Positions 45,768 to 55,776 of a stretch of DNA of 64,000 nt are shown piece by piece; the stretch's first letter is position 1; the number at the start of each line of letters is the position of its first letter. The notes under the pieces are model-generated. The model was not told the origin of the DNA. It ran no database searches and saw only the letters and a list, made by a program, of their open reading frames with translations. This DNA is from Fusarium oxysporum f. sp. lycopersici 4287 (Eukaryota > Ascomycota > Sordariomycetes > Hypocreales > Nectriaceae), in NCBI RefSeq assembly GCF_000149955.1, contig NC_030992.1, positions 461,669 through 525,668 on the forward strand, given 5' to 3'. The translations under genes were made by a program, and so were the position numbers.

Positions 45768-47493
45768 ATGGCTTCTTATCCTGAGAAAAGTATCGACGCT
45801 CAGCATGACGAGACCATTAGCCCCGAAGCTCTTGCTTCAGAGGCCAAAGTCGCTGCGGAGGCTGAGCATCATATGACGCTCTGGGAAGCTATCAAGACTT
45901 ATCCCAAGGCCATTGGTTGGTCTGTCCTTTTGTCGACGACTCTCATCATGGAAGGCTATGACCTTGCTTTACTTGGCAATCTGTATGCTTCTCCTGTGTT
46001 CAATGAGAAGTTTGGCTCGTGGAATGCCGAGAAAGAGAAATATGCTGTTTCTCCTGCGTGGCAATCTGGTTTGTCCAACGGTGCTCGCGCCGGCGAGATC
46101 ATTGGTCTCATCATCGCCGGTTGGACATCTGACAGATACGGCTACAAGATGACCACCATTGGCTCTCTCGTTCTCATGATCGCCTTTGTCTTTGTTCTCT
46201 TCTTCGCTCCCAACGTCAAGATTCTCGTGCTGGGAGAAGTCCTCTGCGGTAAGTATCATATCATGCCACCAAAGCTGTGCCATTCGCTGATGTAACGATA
46301 CAAGGTATCCCATGGGGCGCGTTCCAAAGCGTTACTCCTGCATATGCATCCGAAGTAGCACCGGTTGTTCTGCGACCTTACCTCACGACCTTCATCAACA
46401 TGTGCTGGGTGATTGGTCAATTCTTTGCAGCTGCTGTGAACAAAGGTTCTGTTGGTCGCGGTGACGAGTGGGCTTATCGCATTCCTTTTGGTGTGCAGTG
46501 GGTTTGGCCTGTGCCTATCCTGGCAGGTGTTATTTTTGCTCCGGAGTAAGTTGTGTCACATCATCAGGATGAGGATTGTTGAGCTAATGTTGTGATAGAT
46601 CACCTTGGTGGTATGTCAGGAAGGGTAACCGAGCTGCAGCCAAGAAGTCGCTTCTGAGACTCACTTCGCCCCAACAACCCAACTTTAACGCCGACGAGAC
46701 GATTGCCATGATTGAGCATACGAATGAGATGGAGAAGAACTTGAAGGAGGGAACTACTTATAGGGACTGCTTCAAGGGTGTTGATCTTCGCCGAACTGAG
46801 ATTGTTGTTGGTATCTGGCTTGTGCAGACTCTTGGTGGACAGAATCTTATGGGTTACTTCTCATATTTCCTTACACAAGCTGGTATGGATGCAAGTAACT
46901 CCTTCTCTCTGTCCATGGGCCAATATGCTCTTGGAATGGTTGGCACCATGGGCTCTTGGTTCTTGATGTCCAGGGTTGGCCGACGCACGATTCACTTCTC
47001 AGGTCTATGCTCTCAACTCCTCATCCTCATCATTGTCGGCTCCCTCTCCTTCTCCAAAGACAACTCTTCCGTCTGGGCTATTGGCGGCATGCTCATTCTC
47101 TTCACATTTGTCTACGATTTCACCGTTGGACCCGTCACATACTCTCTCATCTCCGAGCTCTCATCGACCCGACTCAAGGCCAAGACCATCGTCATGGCTC
47201 GCGCCGCCTACAATGCTAGCAACATCTTTGTCAACGTCATGACAAACTATCAGCTATCCTCGTCGGCGTGGAACTGGGGAGCTCGCACCGCCTATTTCTG
47301 GGCTGGAACATGTCTCCTCTCTGCTATCTGGGTTTTCTTCAGACTTCCTGAGCCTAAGGATCGTACTTATGCTGAGTTGGATGTTCTCTTTGAGAAGAAG
47401 GTTCCTGCAAGGAAGTTTGCCAAGACGCAGATCGATCCTTATTCGCACTCGGTTACTTCTGACAAGAAGTTGAACGAGAAAGAGTTGCAGTAG
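45768..47493 (+). CDS. Maltose/alpha-glucoside H+ symporter (MFS sugar porter)
   Basis: Three exons (45768-46248, 46305-46545, 46599-47493) give 538 aa with about 12 hydrophobic helices. Sugar-porter motifs: EGYDLALLGNLYASP in TM1, GWTSDRYGYK after TM2, PESPWWYVRKGN after TM6 (split by intron 2), VGRRT in the middle loop, and RLPEPKDRTYAELDVLFEKK near the end. This ending and PESPWW are typical of yeast Mal/Agt1-type and fungal maltose or sucrose permeases. It would import the disaccharide across the plasma membrane with protons, feeding the cytosolic GH13 enzyme encoded on the other side of the shared promoter. The N-terminal cytosolic part is acidic and lysine-containing, as in porters subject to ubiquitin-driven turnover. 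Exact substrate inferred. Confidence 0.9.
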
Positions 47494-47595
47494 GCATTGG
47501 AATAATGTATCGGTATTGATGGAATCAAAAGAAACGAGGTGTATGATAGTAGTGTGGGTATATAGTTTTGAATAGCTTGATGTACAGATTGTTTA

Positions 47596-49038
47596 TTATG
47601 AATTTACTCTCGATATTGGTGGACTACTGTGGGCCACGCTAGGCCCGGGACTCGGCAGTGCCTGTTGTATATGCTTTTCTAGAAGCGGCTCATAAGTGGA
47701 TGCACCTCCCGGCAGTTTGGTTATGAGGTTCCGGATATATAGTAAGTCATCTTCAGGTGACGTGCCCATCGCAAGGCCTTGGGGACTTGAAGGCGTGACT
47801 GGTACACGAGCGAGTACGTCAACTACCGCCGAGACAATGTCGTAAAGCTTCTCTGTTACTCCAATGCCGTGGATCTTTATACTGTCGATGGAAAGATCTC
47901 GCGTTGAGAGCGTGAGATCCTTGGCAACGACTAGAGGGTATTGGTAAGTGAGACTATGCTGGTGCGCGTTTTCACTGAGATGACCCAGTCGAAGGCGCAA
48001 CTTCCATACAATCATCCGTAGCCACAGCTGTGTTATTCTCAGATTCGCTTTCTGTGTTTCATGAAGTTGCAAATCAGGCTTTATAGCCGTATTAACAGCC
48101 GTCTCCACGAAATCCAGCGACGAAAGAGGCGGTGAGATTGCAAAGCGCTCCTGATTCAGCAGCGCAACAAACGAAGTATCGATGGGTCTAAAAAGTGCCG
48201 AAAGACTCCAGAAGCCAGAAAGCGAAGGATCGTTCATGTCGATTTCTGGGGCCTCGTCGGTTATTTGTAATGTGATGGGGCGGCGATATCGGATGGCGTG
48301 AGATCGCTCTGATACGACAAGGACCCAGAATAGTCGGTGTGCTAACGCCTTTGCGGAATGGTCCATGTCCTCGAGGCGCAGGAGACAGAATAGTGTTGTT
48401 GCTTCGCGCAGGAAGAGAAATGTTTGGCTGTGGTGCGAGAGACGCGCTTGGCAGGCGTAGAGGAAGAATGCGAGGAGGCATTGGTTGAGGGTTGGTTTCA
48501 TTGTGCGGGGGGTGGATTGATGGACGGTGACGACTTGATCCACGATCATTGAACCGTATGTCGCATTATTCTCAGCGATGATGCCTTGCGACAGTAAATT
48601 CTCTGGCTCTTCTGTCTGGAGGAGAACCTGCGCGCACATGGCGACAAGGACAGAGTAAGCCTCAAGTCTCCATTCAGGCGTCGCCGAAGATGACGCCGAT
48701 CTAAGCAGCACGACATAATCGCGAGTCAGAATAGGAATAGTAGGGTAAAGCCGTGCAAAGAAGCGCTCAACACAATGATCGAGTACCTGAGCCGGTACAA
48801 GCTCAATGAGTCGATGCAGCGCCTCAACAGGTGCATTGGACGGTACCGAGTAATGGCCGTGGATAGGCTGGAGAATACTCGGAGCGCCGGGCTGTCCAAT
48901 GCAGCGATCTCCTAGACCTGCATCCACACATCTTCTGCACGGCCGATACTCGTTACAGCCTCGGCGGAGCGTCTTGCAGCGCTGACAGGCTCTAGGTACC
49001 TGCGTCCGCTTGGCGGGGGGGACATCATCGTCGGGCAT
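47596..49038 (-). CDS. Zn2Cys6 transcription factor
   Basis: Intronless, 480 aa. The N-terminal binuclear cluster is RACQRCKTLRRGCNEYRPC followed by RRCVDAGLGDRC (C-x2-C-x6-C-x5-C-x2-C-x8-C). The middle and C-terminus carry helical sequence typical of the fungal transcription-factor regulatory domain (VEALHRLIELVPAQVLDH, LNQCLLAFFLYACQARLSHH, ALAHRLFWVLVVSERSHAIRYRRPI). It is convergent with the sugar permease, 102 bp apart, making a three-gene block with the glucosidase. It is the best candidate local regulator of that pair, by position only. It does not look like AmyR (different cluster spacing and sequence). Confidence 0.88.
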   Translation of the reverse strand: MPDDDVPPAKRTQVPRACQRCKTLRRGCNEYRPCRRCVDAGLGDRCIGQPGAPSILQPIHGHYSVPSNAPVEALHRLIELVPAQVLDHCVERFFARLYPTIPILTRDYVVLLRSASSSATPEWRLEAYSVLVAMCAQVLLQTEEPENLLSQGIIAENNATYGSMIVDQVVTVHQSTPRTMKPTLNQCLLAFFLYACQARLSHHSQTFLFLREATTLFCLLRLEDMDHSAKALAHRLFWVLVVSERSHAIRYRRPITLQITDEAPEIDMNDPSLSGFWSLSALFRPIDTSFVALLNQERFAISPPLSSLDFVETAVNTAIKPDLQLHETQKANLRITQLWLRMIVWKLRLRLGHLSENAHQHSLTYQYPLVVAKDLTLSTRDLSIDSIKIHGIGVTEKLYDIVSAVVDVLARVPVTPSSPQGLAMGTSPEDDLLYIRNLITKLPGGASTYEPLLEKHIQQALPSPGPSVAHSSPPISRVNS

Positions 49039-49936
49039 AGATACTTAGCCTCAGATAAGACACGTCTACTGTGTTTATCTGAGTAGTGTACAGTACAGGT
49101 ATGGATACAGTGGGAGAGATAAAGGATCGATAATCGCGCACGTGCGTGGGTCGAGGGTACCGCAACGGGAGTAAGTTTCCTTGGGATGAGGTAACGAAAA
49201 GATAAGAAAAATAAGACGAAAGAAACGAAAAATTCCCGCAAGCGATAGGATGTAACTCAAATGTCAAGGGACAAGAGAGCGACTGAGTCAAGAACCAACA
49301 GAGAAAAGAGAGAAAGTGGATTTTGAGTTCGTGGGGATTGGAGAGGCTGGTTTATTCGGGAACTGCTACACCCCGCTTAGAGGCTATGCCTAAATGGGCC
49401 GTTACATATCGTCTATCACTTGGCGAAAGCATGTCAACTTGATTAATATCCCTAAACCAGTATATTGGTAAGTGATATAAGTTCTATCTATTTCTAGATG
49501 TAGAAATAATTTCCATCATCAAGCCAATTGTTCACGGTGGCTGACTTCCCCGCGTCTTCATCGGCATGTCAGCGTTAGAGGCCGAAAGATAATAATGCAG
49601 ACTAGAATCTTGGCAGAAACCCATAATCCCTGGTTGATCACCTATCGCTGTACGTAATTAGGGTGCACGGCGAGAACCTTCTACCTCACCTTACTCGCTC
49701 TTGGCTATCTTACTATCCTTGAACTAGAGAGCCGATCCGACGGGACCTGTTAACTAATGATAAGGTAACACGGTGGGTTGCAGGCATATCCTCGGTCAGG
49801 ATAAGCTGATCACGGCCAAGATACCAAGATATCACGACTATAAAAGATGCCCAAACTCCCCTTCATCATGGTCTTGTTTCTCTGTTCTTCAGGCAGTTGT
49901 CTTGTATCGTTGATAGTCTTGTCCTGACCGCCCAAC
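49039..49936. promoter_or_regulatory. Divergent promoter (regulator / asparaginase) with GATA and TATA
   Basis: About 900 bp. A TGATAA at 49758-49763 matches the HGATAR site of AreA-type nitrogen regulators and a GATAAG follows at 49800-49805. A TATA box (tataaaa) is at 49839-49845, 92 bp before the asparaginase ATG. This fits nitrogen control of asparaginase; binding is inferred. Confidence 0.5.
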
Positions 49937-51046
49937 ATGTCGCCCTCTCTTCAATCCCTGTTCACACTCACTACCCTTGTAGGCTCGGCCCTCGCTTCGC
50001 CTCTCCCCGAGATACCCCAGCTCGTCACCCGGGCAGTCAGCGACTTTGAGTGCTACAACGCCAGTCTTCCCAACATCACTATCTACGCTACCGGCGGTAC
50101 AATCGCTGGTTCAGCCGGGTCTTCTGATCAGACTACGGGCTACAAGGCTGGTGCTTTGGGTATCAAGACGTTGATCGACGCTGTTCCCCAATTATGTAAC
50201 GTCTCCAATGTTCGGGGCGTGCAGATCGCCAATGTTGATAGTGGAGACATCAACTCGACTATTTTGACTACTTTGGCGCATCGCATTCAGGATGATCTTG
50301 ATAGCGAGCACATGCAGGGTGTTGTTGTGACTCATGGCACTGATACCCTTGAGGAATCGTCTTTCTTCCTTGATCTCACTGTTAAGAGTGAGAAGCCTGT
50401 TGTCATGGTTGGCTCTATGCGCCCTGCTACGGCTCTCTCTGCTGATGGCCCTCTCAACCTCCTCTCTGCTGTCAGACTCGCCAGCAGCAAGAGCGCTATG
50501 GGGCGAGGAGCCATGATCGTTCTCAACGATAAGATTGCCTCTGCGCGATATACCATCAAGACCAACGCCAACTCCCTCGACACCTTCAAGGCCGAAGATC
50601 AAGGCTATCTCGGCTCCTTCGAGAACGTCGAGCCCATCTTCTGGTACCCCGCCACTAGACCTCTCGGTCATCACTACTTCAACATCAGCACCAGCTCCAC
50701 CAAGACTGCTCTTCCTCAAGTTGACGTCCTGTATGGTCATCAAGAAACTGACCCTAAGCTTTTCCAAGAAGCTATTGAGAACGGTGCTGAGGGTATTGTT
50801 CTTGCTGGTCTTGGCGCTGGAGGTTGGCCTGATAAGGCTGTTGAGGAGATCAAGAAGGTTCTCAACGAGACTGAGATTCCTGTCGTTGTTAGCCGACGCA
50901 CTGCCTGGGGATATGTTGACGAGCGACCTTTTGGTATTGGAGCTGGATATCTGAATCCTTCCAAAGCACGCATTCAGCTCCAGCTTGCGTTGGAGAAGAA
51001 GCTTTCTATTGAGGAGATCAAGGACATTTTTGAGTATGCTTCTTAG
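49937..51046 (+). CDS. Secreted type II L-asparaginase
   Basis: Intronless, 369 aa. Signal peptide MSPSLQSLFTLTTLVGSALAS, then a fungal pro-like segment to LVTRAV. Hydrolyses L-asparagine to aspartate and ammonia outside the cell or in the wall. Catalytic motifs are intact: ITIYATGGTIAGS (first nucleophile Thr), GVVVTHGTDTLEES (Thr-Asp pair), MVGSMRPATALSADGPLNL, VLNDKIASARYTIKTN (active-site Lys) and the C-terminal LAGLGAGGWPDKA. N-glycosylation sequons are frequent, as in fungal secreted forms. The promoter has GATA sites, consistent with nitrogen-catabolite control. Undamaged. Confidence 0.95.
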   Translation: MSPSLQSLFTLTTLVGSALASPLPEIPQLVTRAVSDFECYNASLPNITIYATGGTIAGSAGSSDQTTGYKAGALGIKTLIDAVPQLCNVSNVRGVQIANVDSGDINSTILTTLAHRIQDDLDSEHMQGVVVTHGTDTLEESSFFLDLTVKSEKPVVMVGSMRPATALSADGPLNLLSAVRLASSKSAMGRGAMIVLNDKIASARYTIKTNANSLDTFKAEDQGYLGSFENVEPIFWYPATRPLGHHYFNISTSSTKTALPQVDVLYGHQETDPKLFQEAIENGAEGIVLAGLGAGGWPDKAVEEIKKVLNETEIPVVVSRRTAWGYVDERPFGIGAGYLNPSKARIQLQLALEKKLSIEEIKDIFEYAS

Positions 51047-52544
51047 ATGATGAGCAAATCCGTATGACTTCATGATGTATATATGAACTAGAATAACATT
51101 TCTCAAGAGAATATCATTTGCGACGCACTGTCCAATCAACATGCAATGAACTATCTAACTCGTCTGTTAGATTATTCAAGGGGTAGAGAAATATCTCAGT
51201 TCCTTACCATGATATACAAATTACTTACTTTCTATTCTTCTTTGTAATACTATGATTGGTTTAATGGAATTGTACCCGGCTACGGTTACGTGGTAAACTT
51301 CAGCCGAAAGAACAGGTTTGCTTATAGTCTAATTACTTTAAGCATAAAAACAAGTTTAAAATGGCTAGCCACCACTTGATGAGGAATATAAGATCCAGGG
51401 AACATCCAAACAGCATTCTAACCACAATCCAATAAATGAAATAATAAAATAATCCTTTGTTTTTGTTTGTTTGTTTGTTTGTTTGTTTGTTTGTATATTT
51501 TTCGTCTGGGTGGCTGTAACGAAGCCAGATCTCCTACTGGAGCAAAAGACGTGCTGAGCTAGCTAGGTACAGGGAAACCCCGCTTCCTTCACCATCCAGC
51601 ATACCAATGGCACAAAAGGTGCTGTATTTCTCAAGCCCGTCACCCGTCAGCGGGTTCGGGGGCAATCTATTGTCGAACTTTTTCCACCGACCAGAATTCT
51701 CTCGCGCATCACTACATCTGCCGACGCAGTCCACAATCTCCAGTAACCAAGTTGTAGCTCGTAGTCGACTGTCGCGGCGGCAGGGAAAAACCTCGGGAAG
51801 GAATCAGAGGCCGACGGTGCGGCTTGCCTTCAAAGGAGAAAAACCCATCGCAATCGGCGTCGTTGATCGGGAGGATGTCGCTACCGATGCCATGGGCATC
51901 GTCCTCCGATATCTAAGGCGTTCTGGTTCTGAGGTGCCGCCATTAGATCCGACAAAGGTGTTGTCAGAGAAGGCGAACTCTCCAAAATTCCTTCTCTGAA
52001 AACTGCTGTTAGGGAGCCGATAGCATCCCCGCAGTTTTGTGTGGTCGCGTGGCCTGCAGAAAATCCCGCTCCTAACACGGCACTAACAGTGCGTGCCAAG
52101 AAAGAATTTTTACAGGGGAGAGTTGAATAAAATAATCCTAACGGTAAAAAGCCGATTCTAGGGTAGGCTGAATGGTCGTGAAGAATCTCTGTATTACACG
52201 CCAAACAATTGGTTAGATAGCAGATGAAGCTTTAAATAAGACGATGAAAATAAGGTAGCCATGTGACAATTTATGTTAATCTCCGAGACGGGGCCTATAA
52301 AATCGTTCGCATCTTCTCGACACCACAATCGGTGATAAAGTCCTACCTGCGATGGCGCGTGCGCTGTAGGACTCAGCATGTCACTGATTTTAGTGGCTAT
52401 TCCCCCTGACTAATCGCCGTTACAGTGGTCTAGCGCACGTTCATGCACCAGAGATTCAAGACGTAGTAGACTTGACACTACTTTCTTACACCTTCAATCA
52501 CTTTTTCATTAAAACACAGAAGATAAAAAATAACAGACTTCAAT
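51047..52544. other. Long intergenic region, no supported gene
   Basis: 1.5 kb. A (TTTG)n microsatellite lies at about 51456-51493. A plus-strand frame 51607-51999 (130 codons, basic, Ser/Arg-rich) has no recognisable domain and is not called. An imperfect inverted repeat pairs aaaattccttctct (about 51986) with agaaagaatttt (about 52099). Confidence 0.55.
51456..51493 (+). repeat. (TTTG)n microsatellite
   Basis: At least eight uninterrupted TTTG units downstream of the asparaginase gene; probably length-variable between strains. Confidence 0.9.
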
Positions 52545-53114
52545 ATGTCATCCGGATCAACAGAACGCCAAACCATCAATCTTCCCGGGACGGCAGATCA
52601 GCCCAAAACAGAGCCAGATTATTTTCTCGATGCTCGCAGCGCAGCAGCTTTGTCTCAACTCCAGGATGGTGACCTGTTGAAGATGGTAAGACCATCTCAC
52701 GTCCTTAGAGCCAAGCTCACCCAGAATTAGGTAGTCGATCATGAAGAGGACATCATCGAGTTCGACGATCACGTCAAGCAGGTAGCACCTGAAGATCTTG
52801 CCGAGTACTTTGACGCTCCTGGAATAAAGAAGTTTGCCTTTTATCGCTATCCTGGGTCAGGTGCTGTCATCTTGATCTGGACACGTTTCCCTGCTACAGC
52901 TTCGACCAAGAACGCGCGAGTTCAGCATCGGCTAAGAAGGGATTTGACTTGGCATGCCGAGAAAGCGGACATCAAGAATGTGGCTACAGTAAGTCTTGGA
53001 CTTCTCGTGGTGAATTTGGCTAATGATTTACAGCTTGAAGTGCAATCACGGAAGGATATTACTGCCGAACGCTTGAGAGAGGCGGCAGACGCGTTAACGA
53101 TAAGCAAGGAATGA
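52545..53114 (+). CDS. Small protein, possibly ADF/cofilin-homology fold
   Basis: Three exons (52545-52685, 52731-52988, 53034-53114) joined at canonical introns encode 159 aa. The centre IKKFAFYRYPGSGAVILIWTR followed by TASTKNARVQHRLRRDL and LEVQSRKDITAERL follows the order of an ADF-H domain (beta strand, then the basic actin-binding helix, then the C-terminal helix), and the size fits. Sequence identity to cofilin is weak, so this is a fold-level guess. The N-terminal 45 residues are polar and probably disordered. No signal peptide. No link to neighbours. Confidence 0.55.
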
Positions 53115-53443
53115 GGGAATATGCTCAAAGACCTGGAAATGTTTACTCTGCGCTCTCACTTTTCGTCGTTCTTCAATAACTACTTCTTATGATTCTAAAC
53201 AAATCGTTAAGTGGCGGGCTAGCCTTGAGCAGCACAAGGATCATCTCTACACAGATACAGAGCCGTATGTGCACCAAAGGTGAAAGATCATGTTCCAAGC
53301 GTTTCACTTTGGAGAGACGATCTGTCTGAGACGGCCAAAGTGTAACGATCACCAATCTGAGGATACATAGAAAGTCTAAATGTTTCAACTATCTTGACCC
53401 AAAGTATTATTTACCTTTCTCCTCCTCCTGACCAATCTGGCAA
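53115..53443. other. Convergent intergenic region
   Basis: 329 bp between convergent genes; no feature recognised. Confidence 0.5.
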
Positions 53444-54545
53444 TTATGTAGCTCCGTTAAAAGCAGTCTCGAACTCAGCAGGAGTGTAGCGTCCTTCACT
53501 CTCGCTGCACATAGCTTTGGCAATGACCTTGAGAAGACCATCGTTACCGTTAAAAACACCATAGTTTCTCCCCCGGAGGATTTCCTCTGTCTTGTCCGCT
53601 GTAACACGCTCGTAACTAGTGTTGGGAGGCTCAATGAGATCCTTCCACAGCTGGAATCGGTCATCAGAGTTTCGCAGGTCAGGAACAGACATGACGAGGA
53701 AACTCATGGCCAGAGAGAAGGTGTCAGCCTTGGTGGTGTAGTCTCTGCCAATGATGATTTCTAGAGAAATGTTAGTTTACAGCTGAGATGGAGGAAGTAG
53801 ATATGGTACCTGGGGCAGTGTATGAGGGAGTGCCGACGTCCATCTGAACAGTAGTGCCAATGTCTCGCGACTGGTCAAAGTCCATAAGCTTAATGGTATC
53901 TCCATCCTTGAGAAAGTTCTCGGGCTTGAGATCACGATGGATGATGCCCGCGGCGGAGACAGCAGCAACAGCAGCGAGCATCTGTTTGAAAGCGCCGTTC
54001 ACATCAGAAAGGCTGCCGAGGTTATCAGCCACGGAGCCCTCCTGGACATAAGGCATGATAGCGAAACCATAGTCCTTCACGCCACCCTTGCCATAAACGA
54101 TGTGATGAATGGGAAGAATATTAGGGTGATCGAGGGCTTTCTGCAGACGAGCGCCATACATGATAGCGTTGCCATCACCAGACTTGATACCACTGCGCTT
54201 ACTAACAACAGTCTCTTGCTGCGGCTGGTTCTCAGTATCGGTCCAAGTCAAGGTAGCTTTGTCGATGAGGACTGTCAAGCTAGTAGCGACGGTGCTGTCC
54301 TTGGTGAGCGTGTAGCACTCCCAGGTCAACTTCTTCTCAGAGTTGACCCAGTCGCCGACAATGAGGTCTTCCATGCCGGGGACGTCAAAGACGGGGATTG
54401 AAGCAGTGATGTCCTCCCATCTTCGGAAGAGGGCCCAATTTGAGATGAAATCAGGAAAACTACCTTCGCCAGAAGCGGCGCTGGCGTTGGCGATAAAAGA
54501 GAGTAAAGCCCCAAGGGCAAAGGTGAAGCGACTTGAGAAAAGCAT
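53444..54545 (-). CDS. Protein-kinase-like protein with signal peptide
   Basis: Two exons (54545-53810 and 53760-53444, canonical 49-bp intron) give 350 aa. Residues 1-23 form a good signal peptide (FTFALGALLSFIANASA). A kinase-like domain follows: ALDHPNILPIHHIVYGKGG, hinge-like FAIMPYVQEGSVADNL, catalytic loop IIHRDLKPENFLKDG (HRDLKPEN complete), metal-binding motif KLMDFDQSRD (DFD in place of DFG) and activation-segment end TPSYTAPEIIIGRDYT across the intron. The N-lobe is divergent: no clear glycine loop or VAVK lysine. Either an active kinase of the secretory pathway or exterior, or a pseudokinase. Undamaged. Confidence 0.8.
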
Positions 54546-55776
54546 CGTCGCGGAAGAGAATGACTATCCAAAAGAGTGTAGGAAGAATACCAACGACCTG
54601 CTATTAGGGTCGTCTACAATGTTGGGTGGTGCGTTTATTTAACGGACCTGCCAATCTTTCGACAGTGACTTACAAGACCAAGAATATCCCATGTTTTTCA
54701 GAGGATGCATGCTGAATCCTTGGCGTAATCCGTTTAATTAGTTCATCTAAATTTTATTGTACTTGAAACAGGAGCTATAATGGAGATCCTTGTGCTGACA
54801 TGTTCCACTACCGATGAAACAGGGCTGAGCTGACTGTATGTGCGTGGAGTTATAGCGTGTTGATGACTCGTGAGCCGAAGATTCAGGCGGTTTCCTGAGA
54901 CATTTTGCGGGAGGCTTGAAAGGTGAGACGAGGCTCCAGATCTTCCCGTCTTTGCCGTGTCTATGGGATCAAGATTGGGGTCTGGATGAGGTTTTAGTAG
55001 AAACATGCTTAGATTGGGGGCTCAGCTTTTGCACGCCCCGTAGGACCTTGAGATGATTAGAGATGGTGAATCATGAGAATGGTGACGAGGCTCAGCGGTA
55101 GTATTGCGATCGCCTATCTACCTTGATTGTTTACATGCTTTGAATCCTATTGCAACGATGACATACTCACTGATCTCAAATCCTACGCATGAAATAAATG
55201 AATCTATAATAGACAATATTACAAGGCAGATTTCTTATTTACAGCCCGATCATACCAATGAGAGTAGGCTATTCTACAACTCCCCTGTCCGTTTACTCCA
55301 GTGGAGTCAGCTAAGCCCTAGAATACAACTGGGGGCACCCACTAACAGCCCCCGATAAGCGCACGGGATGGAGCCTTGCAGCCCTCTAAGGATTCGGAAG
55401 GATGGAAATTAAGGAGTCCCGATATTTGACCATCTCACTCTGCGTCGTAATACTATCGGCAGATGCGATGCCGTGCAGTCTATGCTGAATCTGGAGGTAA
55501 ATTTCGATGCACTAATGTAAGCAGCGTGTTTTGCTACTGTGCGTTGAGATCCTTCGGAAGTTTCTTCTGAAGGATCGGCCCTGTAATTTAGAATTATGGA
55601 GATGGCTTACAATCCATGTAAGTCATCCTCTTAATGTTGAGGCTTGTATGTAAATGTCTGTAAATAAGTCCTTTATTATTCTTGACTTTACTTAAAGTCT
55701 TTTGTTTCCTACAGACGCTCTTTAGTCGATTGTTTTAGTATCGCAAACCTTGGTTGGGTTAGCTTCTTCATTCGTT
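54546..55776. other. Intergenic
   Basis: 1.2 kb between divergent genes without recognised coding sequence. A CT-rich stretch and cctttattattcttgacttt lie shortly before 55777 and may belong to the promoter. Confidence 0.5.

Noticed and set aside
50192..51142. 316-codon minus-strand frame
   Set aside because: It is antisense to the asparaginase, whose catalytic motifs are complete; composition reflects the opposite strand's codon bias.
51607..51999. 130-codon plus-strand frame
   Set aside because: No domain, no introns or promoter signals, and biased Ser/Arg content; insufficient support.
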